From an uncultured Gammaproteobacteria bacterium (lineage in GTDB: Bacteria; Pseudomonadota; Gammaproteobacteria; Coxiellales; Coxiellaceae): DNA of 64,000 nucleotides. Numbering within the stretch: the stretch's first letter is position 1; every line of letters begins with the position of its first letter. The notes below the pieces were generated by a model that saw only the letters and a program-made list of their open reading frames with translations, was not told the DNA's origin and ran no database searches. Positions 53,466 to 64,000 of this stretch are shown here, one piece after another. The position numbers and the translations under genes are program-made. Where the stretch lies: contig CACHNP010000007.1 in the NCBI GenBank assembly GCA_902581285.1, positions 1 through 64,000 of the forward strand, in the 5' to 3' direction.

Positions 53466-55004
53466 ATGTGTGGCATTGTTGGGATGTTTGGGCAGTCTGG
53501 CGTTAATCAGGACATTTATGATGCTTTAACTATTCTGCAGCATCGAGGTCAGGATGCAGCAGGAATTCTTACTAGCGATGGTAAAAGGGTTTATTTGCGT
53601 AAATCCAACGGGCTAGTTCGTGATGTTGTTTTGAAAAAGCATATGCAAAAATTGAAAGGTAATATTGGAATAGGGCATGTTCGTTATCCAACAGCAGGCT
53701 CAGAAAGTGTGTCGGAGTCACAGCCTTTTTATGTGAATTCCCCATATGGCCTGAGTATTGTTCATAATGGTAATTTAGTGAATGCAGAACAGCTATCACT
53801 GGATCTTATTGAAACCGATTTACGCCATTTAAATACTACCTCGGACTCTGAGGTGTTACTCAATGTTTTAGCTTATGAATTGCAGCGTGTTGGCGGTACT
53901 AAGTTAGCTGTGGAGTCAATATTCCAGGCTGTAAAATCAGTTTGTCGTCGTGTTGTTGGCGCTTATTCGGCAGTCGTTATGATTAATGGTTATGGTTTAC
54001 TGGCTTTTAGAGATCCAAATGGCATTCGTCCATTGGTTTATGGTATAAGGAGATCATCTACTGGTGATGATTTCATGGTGGCATCGGAAACCATTGCGCT
54101 AGATGCGTTAGGTTATAAACGATGTGATGATGTTGCGCCTGGTGAGGCTATTTTTATCGACTTAAACGGTAACCTGCATCGTAGTCAATGCGCACAACGA
54201 GTAAAAAAAAGGCCATGTATTTTTGAATTTATTTATTTGGCTAGAGCAGACTCTTTGGTTGAAAATATCCCTGTCTATCATACCCGACTTAATATGGGAA
54301 AACGGTTAGCAAAACAAATTAAGTCATTGTACTCAAAATATAACATTGATGTCGTTATTCCAATACCTGATACATCAAGAACGGCTGCGTATGCATTAGC
54401 GCAAGAGCTTGGTATTACTTACTCTGAAGGTTTTGTCAAAAATCGTTACATTGGTAGAACGTTTATCATGCCCGAACAGCAAATAAGGCGGCATAGTGTT
54501 CGTTTAAAGTTAAATGCAATTAAAGTTGAATTTTCAGGCAAAAATGTACTGTTGGTTGACGATTCTATCGTTCGAGGAACGACCTCGAAGGAGATTGTTC
54601 AAATGGCTCGAGAGGCTGGAGCAAAAAAAGTTTATTTTGCATCAGCAGCACCCGAGGTCCGATTCCCTAATGTTTATGGAATTGATATGCCTGATGCTGC
54701 TGAGTTAATTGCTCATAATAAAACGAGTGATGAAGTTGCACAGTTGATTGGAGCTGATTGGCTTTTATATCAAAACTTAAAAGATGTTGAGAGTGCAATT
54801 AATGAAGCAGTGATCTCCGATCAAGACGTAATTGAACGTTTTGAGGATTCAATCTTCACAGGTGAGTACGTCACAGGCGAAGTTGATAATGAGTACTTAA
54901 AAACGATTGCCTCTGTGCGTGGAAATTCTGTTAGAGTTGGTAACAATACAAGCGCATATGAAGCAGATAGTGAGCAGAATTTAACGTTGATGATTGATGA
55001 CTGA
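53466..55004 (+). CDS. purF: amidophosphoribosyltransferase
   Basis: 512 residues. After Met removal, Cys2 (MCGIVGMFG) is the glutaminase nucleophile. The phosphoribosyltransferase domain has VLLVDDSIVRGTTSKEI. Catalyses the first step of purine synthesis. Last gene of the fimV to purF block. Confidence 0.97.
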   Translation: MCGIVGMFGQSGVNQDIYDALTILQHRGQDAAGILTSDGKRVYLRKSNGLVRDVVLKKHMQKLKGNIGIGHVRYPTAGSESVSESQPFYVNSPYGLSIVHNGNLVNAEQLSLDLIETDLRHLNTTSDSEVLLNVLAYELQRVGGTKLAVESIFQAVKSVCRRVVGAYSAVVMINGYGLLAFRDPNGIRPLVYGIRRSSTGDDFMVASETIALDALGYKRCDDVAPGEAIFIDLNGNLHRSQCAQRVKKRPCIFEFIYLARADSLVENIPVYHTRLNMGKRLAKQIKSLYSKYNIDVVIPIPDTSRTAAYALAQELGITYSEGFVKNRYIGRTFIMPEQQIRRHSVRLKLNAIKVEFSGKNVLLVDDSIVRGTTSKEIVQMAREAGAKKVYFASAAPEVRFPNVYGIDMPDAAELIAHNKTSDEVAQLIGADWLLYQNLKDVESAINEAVISDQDVIERFEDSIFTGEYVTGEVDNEYLKTIASVRGNSVRVGNNTSAYEADSEQNLTLMIDD

Positions 55005-55191
55005 ATTTGGTTCATGTTGTAGATGGCTTTTGTATTAATCTTGATTTCACCTCGTTTGTATAAATCAGATTTCCATTCTTCTGTATTTTCGAACTTTCAG
55101 ATATTTACTCATGTAAAATCACCAGAATTTGATCTAAATCACTTGAAAAAGGCTAAATATGTACTATAAATAAGGTGAGTAGCTGAATTTT

Positions 55192-55200
55192 GGGGGGGGT
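55192..55200 (+). promoter_or_regulatory. G8 tract in the translation initiation region of prc
   Basis: Eight G residues at 55192-55199, then T, then ATG 55201. The run is the only SD-like element, and its length sets the spacing. Such homopolymers are prone to slippage. Confidence 0.55.
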
Positions 55201-57123
55201 ATGAGAGGCTTGGTCGTGTTGATTTTATCAGTCTTTTTTATTGGACAAGTGTATTCATTACGTTGTGACCAGCTTTCTGGTGTGTTCAGTAAAATTCAAA
55301 CTCAGCATTATCATGGTGCCTTCTCGGGTAATGATAAGGTTAAGGTGCTATCTTATAAACAGCTTGTGTTACAGTCAATAGCTCAGCTTGATAGTATGAG
55401 GTTGCTCTTTACGAAAGAAAAAGTAGCTAATTTTGCCTCTGGAATTAACCAAATAAAAACTGTAAATGACCATTTCATACATGGTGGCGATTGTCGTGTG
55501 TTTTTAGAAATTTATGATGAGTACATTCGGCAAGTTGAATTGGCTAAGAAACACTACATGACAGTAAATTATAGTGATTTTAATTTTGATAATGATGATT
55601 ATTATCACATAATGCTAAATAATGATTATGCAGCTTCAAATGAGGAGCTAATATATCGTCAAAAAAAATATTTCAAGTTGAAAATGTTCTTAAGTATGCT
55701 TGACTCGTATTCACAAAAGGAGGCTTTTTTACGTGTTAAGGATGGTATTAAGTTTGAGTTTTTCAATACAGACCAAGGAAAGAATAACAATGTTGATTTT
55801 ATCTTGGATGCTTACTTGTCATTATTTGATCCTCATTCATCATACATGAGTGAATTTCAATATGAGTCTTTTATCTCACTCTCTAATCACAACCTCAGCG
55901 GTATTGGTGTGGAACTGTCATGGAACATGGGTTATGCAAAAATACGAAAAGTACTAAATGGTGGTGCGGCATTTTTACAAGGAGAATTGGCAGTTGGTGA
56001 CGAGTTGTGGGCAGTAAAAAAATCAGATGGGAGTAAAATTAGTTTGGTTGGACTTCCTCTTGATGAAATCATTTCTCATGTGGTTGGAGAAAGTGGAACT
56101 TCCATAGAAATTGAAGTTCGAAGAAAAAAAGGCACTACGGATGAGTTGGTAAGTGTTAGTTTAAATCGATCTCCAATTCCGTTTTCTGACCAAAAAATCT
56201 CATCAAAGTTATTAGAAGTAACCAAGAATGGTAAATTAATGACGCTGATGGTTTTAACTGTGCCGAGCTTTTATGGTGGCTTGTATAATGATGCAATAGA
56301 ATTATTAAATCGAGATGTTCGTCATCAACAGGTTGATGGAATCGTAGTTGATTTACGTAGTAATACGGGTGGGGATTTTAGAGAGGCATTATTGTTTACT
56401 GATATTTTCATAAATGGTCCGCTTTTGCAAGTAAGGCAAAATGAAGGTGCTTTTATCACCAGAAACTATCTTTATTCAGGAGAAAAGAATAAAGATTTGA
56501 AATTTGAGATAGAAGCACCAATGGTGGTTTTAACATCCAATCAGTCCGCATCCGCAAGTGAAATATTTGCAGCAGCTATTAAGGACTATCGTAAGGGTGT
56601 TATTGTTGGTGCTAATAGAACTTGGGGGAAAGGATCAATTCAAAGAATTATTGAATTAGATAAATCATTAGGTGGCGCTATAAAGTTAACTATTGGTAAG
56701 TTTTATCGTGTTAATGGAAAATCTACACAAAAAATTGGTGTAAAATCTGATATTGTTCTTCCTGGTCTTCACGACAGGGCAAAGTATGGAGAGCAATATT
56801 TATCAAATTCGCTTGATATGGATATTATTGAGCAAGTTGATTTTACAAAACAGACGGGTATCAATGAATATGCTATAAGTTTATTAAGGGAAAAAAGCAA
56901 GAAAAGAGTATCGCGAAATAAAAATCTTTTGTTGATTAGTAACGCAACTATGATGAATAATCCATACTTAAACGTTATAAATTCCACTGTCAATATGAAC
57001 ATTAATCAATATCGGTTGGACCAAGAGCGTATTCTAGCGCTTGATATGGAGAATGCTGATTTGTGGGTTGGTGAGGCGCTGAATGTGTTGGCAGATTTAG
57101 TGACCTACTTGAAAAGTTCGTGA
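55201..57123 (+). CDS. prc: tail-specific protease Prc/CtpA (S41 family)
   Basis: 640 residues. Signal peptide to about residue 19. N-terminal helical domain; PDZ about 230-310 (GIGVELSWNMGYAKIRKVLNGG); S41 core with VDLRSNTGGDFREA, the Ser cluster QSASASEIFAAA (catalytic Ser at 449-453) and Lys477 in TWGKGSI. Cleaves periplasmic proteins from their C-termini. Shorter than E. coli Prc (682). No co-directional neighbour closer than about 200 bp upstream. Confidence 0.93.
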   Translation: MRGLVVLILSVFFIGQVYSLRCDQLSGVFSKIQTQHYHGAFSGNDKVKVLSYKQLVLQSIAQLDSMRLLFTKEKVANFASGINQIKTVNDHFIHGGDCRVFLEIYDEYIRQVELAKKHYMTVNYSDFNFDNDDYYHIMLNNDYAASNEELIYRQKKYFKLKMFLSMLDSYSQKEAFLRVKDGIKFEFFNTDQGKNNNVDFILDAYLSLFDPHSSYMSEFQYESFISLSNHNLSGIGVELSWNMGYAKIRKVLNGGAAFLQGELAVGDELWAVKKSDGSKISLVGLPLDEIISHVVGESGTSIEIEVRRKKGTTDELVSVSLNRSPIPFSDQKISSKLLEVTKNGKLMTLMVLTVPSFYGGLYNDAIELLNRDVRHQQVDGIVVDLRSNTGGDFREALLFTDIFINGPLLQVRQNEGAFITRNYLYSGEKNKDLKFEIEAPMVVLTSNQSASASEIFAAAIKDYRKGVIVGANRTWGKGSIQRIIELDKSLGGAIKLTIGKFYRVNGKSTQKIGVKSDIVLPGLHDRAKYGEQYLSNSLDMDIIEQVDFTKQTGINEYAISLLREKSKKRVSRNKNLLLISNATMMNNPYLNVINSTVNMNINQYRLDQERILALDMENADLWVGEALNVLADLVTYLKSS

Positions 57124-57430
57124 TAGACATTGATGGGGTAACTTTGATTGGATGAACCTGTAATTGCATTAATTCAGTTCAGACTGCATTTAAATATAAA
57201 AAATACGTGGCATGTGATCACAAATATTAAGCTTATATTAAAAGCATGTATTTATTCTTTAAGTCGTTTTTTTTATTGTGCCATCATCTTCATTTTTACA
57301 AGAGCTTATGATTAAAATGGTTTTTATTTGTGATTTCACCACCTGTTGTTTTCGATGCAGTAGAATAATTTGATTTTAGAAGGTATTATACTGAAAAAGT
57401 GTCGTTTAATAGAATCAATGAGAGCTAATT
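57124..57430. other. 307-bp AT-rich intergenic stretch
   Basis: No supported gene. A TATTAT -10-like hexamer lies near 57383, about 45 bases before the 1031-aa gene; the -35 is uncertain. Confidence 0.35.
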
Positions 57431-60400
57431 ATGCCTGTTAACAAATCAACTGTGGGAAAGCGATCTCCTGTATTTCCTGATCGTAAAGACCTTGCTAAAA
57501 AACAGAAATCAACTATGGTGGTTGACACGTTAACTCAACCAGATTTAGGTAGTGATGATAGCTTGCTTAAAAAACACATCCTGTATTCAATGCTACATTT
57601 AGCTAAAAACTTATGGGCTGCCACATTTTTTTTCAAAATGACATACACGGCTGAATACCCGTTTGGTAAACACTTTCGATCCATGTCACTAATCGAGCGC
57701 TACCGTACTGAATATTTGCCACGATGTACTGATCCTAGTGTGCTAAGTAATTTTTACGCTAGAGCGAAGCATGATGCTGAGTTTTTATTAGTGTCGTATA
57801 ATCGCTTTCTCAATTCTTTTTATTCAGATGAAAATATGCCGATGAGAATCTTGGAGAAAAGTTACTCAGATTCATCAGCAGATTATCCTTTGGCCAAAAT
57901 CCTTAACAAAGTATTTAGTCATAGAGATGATTTGCGTCAAAACACATTAGAAAGTCTGTTTAGGTTGTATTTAAATGATCTGAAAGAGTGTGCTTCTAGT
58001 GATCGGTATAACAGGTATGCGGCATTTATGTTCATTACTCCGTTTTCAATTTTGGTGAAGTCGATAGTTAACTCCAGTTCATTAAGCGCGACTCAGTTTG
58101 ATTCATTGCTGTCATTAACTTGGTGTGTCATGAAATCGATTGAGTCTTTCTATGAGTTTATTGCCAAACCGTTCTCTGACTATCGCTTTAATAAACTAGC
58201 TTCGTGCGCAGGTGACATTGGAGAGAGTGAAGTTTTATCACTAGAGGAATTCAGTAATATTGGGTCGATTCGAGACAATCAGACACGTACTGATGTGACT
58301 GATATGGCGCTGCAAGATAATCATAAAATGTTGTTTGAATTTGATCACTATCCTAAATCACATCAGCTAGATGAGCTCAATATTGATGAAAGAATCCTTA
58401 ATGGGGATTCAGCAAAACCTGGTAGTCTCTATTGGTGTAATGAAGGGAAGAATCGCGGGCGATTTGGTGTTGTATTAAAGCAACAAGCTACACTCAGCGT
58501 AAAAGATTTCCCTATCAGTTATTCTTCACAAGGAAGCGAGTTACAAAAAGGTTGGCTGCGATTAGCTTTTTGGTACATGAATGCCTTGTGTAATCAAAAT
58601 ACACCTCATCTTTCTGGTGCTGCTTTTTCAAATGTTAGCTTTGACGCTGTTGTAAAAAATAACAATGGCTATGTTTTGCGACTGTCCATTCTAGATAAAA
58701 AAGAGAAGCCAGCCTATAATGCACTTACCGATTTTTATTTTTTTTTGTTACATCAACAACAGGTTTGGCTAGTTCAAAACTCAAGTTGCGTTGTGCATAC
58801 CGGTATTGGAAATACTCTTGAAATTAATCCATCTTCCTCGAAGCCAGTGTTGTTGTCTCAATTCATACTGAATTCTATTGGTAGGATCGATCGAAATGAG
58901 TTGAGTGGACAAACTTATTCTATTTCTATTCCGATGAATAATTTCGTATTAAAAAAGATATTTAGTTTATATCTAAAGTCTTTCTTGCATTCGTATAATA
59001 AGTCAAACTCTCTTGATGTCAATTTCGAAATGCTGAATCCCGATGACGAAACTGATGATAATCAGCAAGTTTCATTTAATATCAATTTTTCTGGTAATAT
59101 ACAAGATGCTATTTATCGTGTTTGTTTTGACTTGTATAATATGCTTTCAATTCCGAAGGGATACATAAAAACTAAACATGTTTTGGTGCTAAGGGACTTG
59201 ATAGGAGAAAATTTCAGCGTCTCTTCTCAAGAAGTTGCGCCAGTCTATTCATCATCATCTATTGTTGAATACAAGGAAAACTTGCATGATAACCCAGTGA
59301 TGTTCAAGCCTAACGGGTTAATATACAGTATTGATGTAATTCGACGAGCCAATTTTTCTACTGAAGAAGAATTTAGTAACTGTGTTAATTTAATTAGGGG
59401 TAAGCTCAAGATTTGGGCTCGGCAACATGCTAAAAGTAAGAAATTTCGTATTGTTCTCAATAGGATAAATCCTGAAAATTTCCAGCTTCGTGCATTTGAT
59501 TTTAAAGCATTGTCTCGTTTTTATCTTGAAATACAATATGAGTTACGTCAAAATAATTTAAATAGCATATTGGATTTTAGTGTTGCTAATGTTAGGCTAT
59601 TTATTTCACCTCTGTCCTCTGTTAAGCCGAAGCGGCGTGTTGTCGAGTGTGAATACGCTGATGTTACTTCTGTGGATAACCCTTGCTCGACCTTAAATAA
59701 CTTTATTCTAGACCCGCAATTTTATATTAATTATAAGAGTGTGGGTTTTAAAAGCTCTAATAATGAGGCATCAATCTATTCTATGATTTTATCTAGAGGT
59801 GTCGCTTTAGAAAACTGTTGTAAACCTTACCCTCTTGTTTCTAATGGGTTACCTGTAAACGATGACGCCGATTTCCATCTTGATACGCCTTCTTTGACTT
59901 CTTCCTATTTCAAGTGTAACGGTCGTAAGAACCTTAAGCAGAGCATTGATAATTTTCATAAAAATTTAGCCCTGTCATTAACAATTCCAGGTTTCATGGC
60001 GTTAACTCGTCACTATTTTACTGAGACTAACTTTGTACTGAGTCTCAATATTACAGATGAATCTAAATCCTCACAATCAATCGGTGTTACGGCGCTAAAT
60101 TCAGATGACTTGGGTGATCTGACGCAATGGCGTGTTGTGGAAATCTACGTTAAGTACAAGAGCTATGTTGAAAATGGCTCTTCTCTTGCTAAGATTAAAA
60201 ATACTAAAACTGGTTCAACACGATTTCTCAAGTCAAGCTCTAGAGGACTCGTGACTTTCGTTAATGTTACGAATGACTTTCGTCTAAGATCTAAGACTAT
60301 TGTGCATGTTATTCCATTTGTGCGTGATTATTCTGTTTTCCCAACTCCTGACGCCTCATTCTCTGACGATGATCTTGCGAAGCGATTATATAATTTTTAC

Positions 60401-60526
60401 TCAACAATGCAGATAGAGTTTTCTAATAATAAGCCTAATTCTTTTCTTTCTTCGGAGCACTCACAATCAAGTGGTTCTGATTCCGCTGGGGTTGCTGCGA
60501 GTGAACTATCTCTACTAGGTGTTTAG
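57431..60526 (+). CDS. giant orphan protein C (1031 aa)
   Basis: 1031 residues, no signal peptide or strong membrane segment. Lys-rich N-terminus, a helical first third (residues about 45-250), then alpha/beta segments in which a strand-helix-strand pattern seems to recur ([18 protein letters not shown]... near 490 and [19 protein letters not shown]... near 635), ending with a Ser-rich tail ([18 protein letters not shown]). No match to giant proteins A and B by eye. Unknown family. Overlaps the convergent mutS end by four bases. Confidence 0.68.
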   Translation: MPVNKSTVGKRSPVFPDRKDLAKKQKSTMVVDTLTQPDLGSDDSLLKKHILYSMLHLAKNLWAATFFFKMTYTAEYPFGKHFRSMSLIERYRTEYLPRCTDPSVLSNFYARAKHDAEFLLVSYNRFLNSFYSDENMPMRILEKSYSDSSADYPLAKILNKVFSHRDDLRQNTLESLFRLYLNDLKECASSDRYNRYAAFMFITPFSILVKSIVNSSSLSATQFDSLLSLTWCVMKSIESFYEFIAKPFSDYRFNKLASCAGDIGESEVLSLEEFSNIGSIRDNQTRTDVTDMALQDNHKMLFEFDHYPKSHQLDELNIDERILNGDSAKPGSLYWCNEGKNRGRFGVVLKQQATLSVKDFPISYSSQGSELQKGWLRLAFWYMNALCNQNTPHLSGAAFSNVSFDAVVKNNNGYVLRLSILDKKEKPAYNALTDFYFFLLHQQQVWLVQNSSCVVHTGIGNTLEINPSSSKPVLLSQFILNSIGRIDRNELSGQTYSISIPMNNFVLKKIFSLYLKSFLHSYNKSNSLDVNFEMLNPDDETDDNQQVSFNINFSGNIQDAIYRVCFDLYNMLSIPKGYIKTKHVLVLRDLIGENFSVSSQEVAPVYSSSSIVEYKENLHDNPVMFKPNGLIYSIDVIRRANFSTEEEFSNCVNLIRGKLKIWARQHAKSKKFRIVLNRINPENFQLRAFDFKALSRFYLEIQYELRQNNLNSILDFSVANVRLFISPLSSVKPKRRVVECEYADVTSVDNPCSTLNNFILDPQFYINYKSVGFKSSNNEASIYSMILSRGVALENCCKPYPLVSNGLPVNDDADFHLDTPSLTSSYFKCNGRKNLKQSIDNFHKNLALSLTIPGFMALTRHYFTETNFVLSLNITDESKSSQSIGVTALNSDDLGDLTQWRVVEIYVKYKSYVENGSSLAKIKNTKTGSTRFLKSSSRGLVTFVNVTNDFRLRSKTIVHVIPFVRDYSVFPTPDASFSDDDLAKRLYNFYSTMQIEFSNNKPNSFLSSEHSQSSGSDSAGVAASELSLLGV

Positions 60527-63099
60527 TGGTTATTGGATTTGATTCTTTTCAATTCCTGGATGAATTGTAGAGCTTCTATTGGTGTGATCGTGTTTGGATC
60601 GACTTTATCGATTTTATGATTGATTTCATCTGTCGTCTCATCAATTGTCGTGAATAATTCTGTTTGCACTGCTTGGTTTGTCTCTATATCGGGTTTATTT
60701 TCAAGTTCCATTAGTTTCGTTTTCGCATGTTGAATGACTTTATTTGGAACCCCTGCTAATTTGGCTACTTGTAACCCGTAGCTTTGGCTGGCAGGTCCTG
60801 GCATTATTTTATGAAGGAAGATTATTTTGTCGCCATGTTCTGTTGCATCTAGGTGAATGTTTTGTATACCTTTATGCATGTTTTCCAGTTGAGTCAGCTC
60901 AAAGTAATGGGTTGCGAATAATGTTAGTGACTTTAATTTAACAGCTAGGTGCTGGCAGCATGCCCATGCTAGAGACAGGCCATCAAATGTTGACGTTCCC
61001 CTGCCTATTTCATCCATGAGAACCAAGCTCTGGTTTGTTGCGTTGTTTAATATATTTGCTGTTTCTGTCATTTCTACCATAAATGTAGATCTGCCACTAG
61101 CAAGATCGTCAGCGGCACCAATGCGGGTAAATATCCGGTCTATTGGGCCTAACGTTACTTTATCTGCAGGTACAAAGCTGCCGATGTAAGCGAGTAGGCT
61201 TATGATAGCAGTTTGCCGCATATAAGTCGATTTTCCTCCCATGTTCGGCCCTGTAATCAATAGCATTCTTTTTTTATCATCTAATAGTGTATTGTTGGGG
61301 ACGAAGGGGGCTTCTGAAACATATTCAATAACAGGGTGTCTTCCCGCCTCTATTTGTATAATTGTGTCATTGGTGAAATTGGGTCGAGTCCACCTATTTT
61401 CTTTTGTTGTTGTTGCTATGCTCGTTAACACATCAATCTTTGCTAGTGCTTCTGCACATTTTCTTAATTTTTCTGATTCGGTGCTGAGTCTTTCTATTAA
61501 ATTAATGTAAAGCAGTTTTTCTCGAGATAGTGAGCGAGATTTTGCACTAAGCACTTTATCCTCATATTCTTTTAGTTCTGGTGTTATGTAGCGTTCTACG
61601 TTTTTTAATGTCTGACGTCTAACATATTCTGTTGGCGCCAGATCTGTTTGCGCTTTTGATATCTCAATGTAGTACCCATGAATGCGGTTATACCCGACCT
61701 TGAGAGTACTTGCTTGAATTCGTTCTTTTTCTTGTTGCTCGTACTCGAGTAGAAATTTACTGCTATTGCTGCTGATGTTGCGCAGCTCATCCAATTCTTT
61801 ATCGTAATTATCGGCAATGACGCCTCCGTCACGAATTGTAACAGGTGGATTCTCGATAATCGCTTGAGAAAGAAGTTGTGTCATATCATTAAAATTCATT
61901 ATTCGTTGACGACATGAATTGATTTCAGTTGTGTCTAGTTTACTTATGAGTTTTTCTATGTTTGGTAATGCTCTAAGCGATTGAAGCAGCCCTGTCAGAT
62001 CTCGTGGTCTTGCTGTGCCTAGTGTTATTCGTGTTGTGATTCTCTCTATGTCGCAAATCGTTTTTAAGTCACACTGTATTTCCTCTAGCTTTTGTGTTGA
62101 TATGATTGCTGCGATGGCATCCTGCCTCTCTGTAAGTCTTGTGATGTTACGCAGGGGATGGTGTAGCCAGCGTTTTAGTAGGCGTGACCCCATACTTATC
62201 GATGTTTTATCCATGATGTGCCACAGGGTATTGTCTGTCGAGCCTTGTAAGTTCTTGGTGATTTCTAGGTTTCGTCTTGTTGCTGCATCCATTACAACAA
62301 AATCGCTTCGGGATTCAACTTTAATATTTTGAATAAAGGGCACTGATTCTCGTTGAGTAAATTTGATATATTGCAGTAAAGCTCCGGCGGCACAGATGGC
62401 GTTTGGGTATGGTTCAATGCCAAAGCCATCTAAATTATTTGTGTGAAACTGTTGGCATAACGCCCGGTGAGCGCTGTTGTATTCGAATTCCCATTCAGGC
62501 CGTCTTTTGATTATTTGCGAACTGATTAGTTCGTTCACGGGGTCATTTTCGCTCATGATTATTTCTGTGGGGTTAATTCTTTCGATTTCGCTAATCACGG
62601 TTTCTGGCGTGGCTATTTCCTGTGCTAGAAATTCCCCGTTACTAATGTTGAATGTCGCCAATCCATAAATAGTTTTGTTACTGTGAATGACAAGCAGTAA
62701 GTTATCATTTTTATCATCCATCATAGCTTCATCAGTGACTGTGCTAGGTGTAATAATTCGTGTGACTTCACGTTTCATTGGTCCTTTTTGATTGGGGTCC
62801 GCAGCACCTATCTGCTCACAAATGACAACGGATTGCCCTAAATTGATAAGCTTTGCTAAGTAACTCTCTGCTGCATGAAAAGGGACGCCGGCCATGGGGA
62901 TCGGGTTACCATTTGACTGGCCGCGAGATGTCAGTGTGATACTTAATAATCTAGCAGCTGTGATTGCATCTTCAAAAAAAAGCTCATAAAAGTCTCCCAT
63001 TCTGTAAAAAATAAGCAAATCTGGGTATTCAGCTTTAACTTTTAGAAATTGACGAATCATTGGTGTGTGCTGCGTTGTATCAATTGCTGCTGTTGTCAT
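60523..63099 (-). CDS. mutS: DNA mismatch repair protein MutS
   Basis: 858 residues from ATG 63099 (SD AAGGGA; a longer frame begins at 63159). Mismatch-reading motif [11 protein letters not shown] near the N-terminus, core and lever domains, then the ATPase with [16 protein letters not shown] and Walker [17 protein letters not shown]. Recognises mispairs and recruits MutL. Complete. Confidence 0.97.
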   Translation of the reverse strand: MTTAAIDTTQHTPMIRQFLKVKAEYPDLLIFYRMGDFYELFFEDAITAARLLSITLTSRGQSNGNPIPMAGVPFHAAESYLAKLINLGQSVVICEQIGAADPNQKGPMKREVTRIITPSTVTDEAMMDDKNDNLLLVIHSNKTIYGLATFNISNGEFLAQEIATPETVISEIERINPTEIIMSENDPVNELISSQIIKRRPEWEFEYNSAHRALCQQFHTNNLDGFGIEPYPNAICAAGALLQYIKFTQRESVPFIQNIKVESRSDFVVMDAATRRNLEITKNLQGSTDNTLWHIMDKTSISMGSRLLKRWLHHPLRNITRLTERQDAIAAIISTQKLEEIQCDLKTICDIERITTRITLGTARPRDLTGLLQSLRALPNIEKLISKLDTTEINSCRQRIMNFNDMTQLLSQAIIENPPVTIRDGGVIADNYDKELDELRNISSNSSKFLLEYEQQEKERIQASTLKVGYNRIHGYYIEISKAQTDLAPTEYVRRQTLKNVERYITPELKEYEDKVLSAKSRSLSREKLLYINLIERLSTESEKLRKCAEALAKIDVLTSIATTTKENRWTRPNFTNDTIIQIEAGRHPVIEYVSEAPFVPNNTLLDDKKRMLLITGPNMGGKSTYMRQTAIISLLAYIGSFVPADKVTLGPIDRIFTRIGAADDLASGRSTFMVEMTETANILNNATNQSLVLMDEIGRGTSTFDGLSLAWACCQHLAVKLKSLTLFATHYFELTQLENMHKGIQNIHLDATEHGDKIIFLHKIMPGPASQSYGLQVAKLAGVPNKVIQHAKTKLMELENKPDIETNQAVQTELFTTIDETTDEINHKIDKVDPNTITPIEALQFIQELKRIKSNNH

Positions 63100-63291
63100 G
63101 CTATCCCTTTCTTTTTTTGAAAACCGTTTAAGCTTAACTGAACTGTTGTTTATGCTCAAGTTGTTTTTTTTGTTGTAACTTACTGAATTTAATAGGGTTG
63201 TGTTTTTTTTGTTATTTTCTTAATAATCAGCTTGATTAATTATTTTTTTTTACTATATTTGCGCTGAATTTAAACAATCGGGAGAGGAATT

Positions 63292-64000
63292 ATGATGAGT
63301 TTTTTATGGGTTGCACTTGGGTTTGTTGGTGGCTGGGGTTTCTATCATTTCTTTATTAGGACAAAATCAAAAACAAAAAGTTCAGATCTCACAGAAACAG
63401 TTGTTGAAAAAGTGAAGGAGAGCGCTGAGTGTTTCGAAGAAGTGACTGAGGGTGCACAAGAAATTGTTAATTCAGTCGGTGATATGGTTAATGAAGGAAT
63501 AGATACGGTTCAAACTGTTACTAAATCTATCCTTACTGTTGAAGACAATCTCAGAGAAGGTTCAGGTGAAGGTGAGGATGATCACCCCGAAGAGACCGAT
63601 GAGTCGGTAGAGCATGTATCTGACGAAGAGACTGATGAGTCGGTAGAGCATGTATCTGTCGAAGAGACTGATGAGTCGGTAGAGGAAGAAGTCGAGGAAG
63701 AAGCCGAGGAACTAGCCGAGGACTTAGCCGAGGACTTAGCAGAGGAAGAAGCCGAGGAAGAAGTTGAAGAAACTGAAATGGACGCTGCCGAAGACGATTT
63801 GGATGATGCCGAAGATGATTTGGACGATGCCGAAGACGATTTGGATGATGCCGAAGACGATTTGGACGATGCCGAAGACGATTTGGATGATGCCGAAGAC
63901 GAAGTGGACGCTGCCGAAGACGAAGTGGACGCTGCTGAAGACGAGGTAGATGATGCCGAAGACGAGGTGGACGTTGCTGAAGACGAGGTAGATGGTCTTG
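63292..64000 (+). CDS. membrane-anchored acidic repeat protein (partial)
   Basis: Starts at ATG ATG (63292) with SD GGGAGAGG and remains open to the right edge. An N-terminal membrane helix (MSFLWVALGFVGGWGFYHFF) is followed by RTKSKTK, then a helical region. Next come three 36-bp repeats (EETDESVEHVS) at 63589-63690, Glu-rich sequence, and a heptad DDAEDDL/DAAEDEV repeated at least ten times. The helix plus positive stop-transfer suggests an inner-membrane anchor; orientation is unknown. Ala and Leu/Val recur at 4-3 spacing, so an acidic coiled coil is likely. No family recognised. Confidence 0.75.
   Translation, partial: MMSFLWVALGFVGGWGFYHFFIRTKSKTKSSDLTETVVEKVKESAECFEEVTEGAQEIVNSVGDMVNEGIDTVQTVTKSILTVEDNLREGSGEGEDDHPEETDESVEHVSDEETDESVEHVSVEETDESVEEEVEEEAEELAEDLAEDLAEEEAEEEVEETEMDAAEDDLDDAEDDLDDAEDDLDDAEDDLDDAEDDLDDAEDEVDAAEDEVDAAEDEVDDAEDEVDVAEDEVDGL
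63589..63690 (+). repeat. 36-bp tandem repeat
   Basis: Units at 63589-63624 and 63625-63660 and a partial third from 63661, encoding EETDESVEHVSD/V. Nearly identical at DNA level. Confidence 0.9.
63781..64000 (+). repeat. 21-bp tandem repeat, at least 10 units
   Basis: Ten complete 21-bp units (63781-63990) and the start of another at the edge. Each encodes an acidic heptad; the first five end in TTG (Leu), the later ones in GTG/GTA (Val), so the array has two sub-types. Confidence 0.93.

Noticed and set aside
63764-63949. Repetitive Lys/Trp/Met/Pro frame within the acidic repeat gene
   Set aside because: It is the shifted-frame shadow of the 21-bp repeat; the acidic frame has the proper start, SD and anchor.

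Overview
The window reads as a chromosomal segment of an AT-leaning gammaproteobacterium. The evidence is conserved gene order: fimV-truA-accD-folC-dedD-cvpA-purF, rpsF/rpsR-DUF2232-rplI-dnaB-alr, and rluD divergent from bamD. These blocks are interspersed with many lineage-specific genes of unknown function. Several of those carry C-terminal hydrophobic hairpins, HAD-like folds, internal duplications or very long unrecognised chains. This style is familiar from host-associated gammaproteobacteria (Legionella/Coxiella-like). No secretion-system genes are visible here, so calling them effectors is inference.

Layout. 1-2.65 kb: tail of an unknown protein, then two outer-membrane beta-barrel genes with near-identical start regions. 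2.6-6.2 kb (minus): NUDIX-HAD fusion, pgeF and a Do-family periplasmic protease, possibly followed by a small ORF. 6.4-13.1 kb: unknown genes, including a HAD-like/degenerate-HAD pair with C-terminal membrane hairpins and a multi-pass membrane protein. 13.2-20.6 kb: an MFS transporter, rluD, bamD, a putative polyprenol/lipid kinase, an orphan 576-aa protein and nadE. 21.1-28.3 kb: ribosomal/replication block and neighbours (S6-S18 fusion, DUF2232, rplI, dnaB, alr, MFS, sdhE, DUF45 peptidase). 28.4-33.4 kb (minus): a 1305-aa orphan followed by two small genes. 33.7-36.7 kb: trpR and a three-gene ABC importer of the TrpXYZ type. 37-41.8 kb: membrane and small secreted proteins, FadL and a protein with an 85-residue duplication. 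41.9-45.7 kb (minus): a 1287-aa paralogue of the 1305-aa protein. 46.1-55.0 kb: relA, then the fimV to purF block. 55.2-64 kb: Prc protease, a 1031-aa orphan, mutS and the start of a highly acidic heptad-repeat protein.

The most striking observation is that ribosomal proteins S6 and S18, normally two genes, are encoded as one uninterrupted 197-codon reading frame with no stop between them. Other points worth attention are the two colinear giant orphan paralogues, the missing trpF between truA and accD (which fits the trpR-linked tryptophan-type importer elsewhere in the window), a NUDIX-HAD fusion, a T8 run that splits the start of a membrane protein gene, and a G8 tract in the translation-initiation region of prc. 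No rRNA, tRNA, IS element or CRISPR array was recognised.
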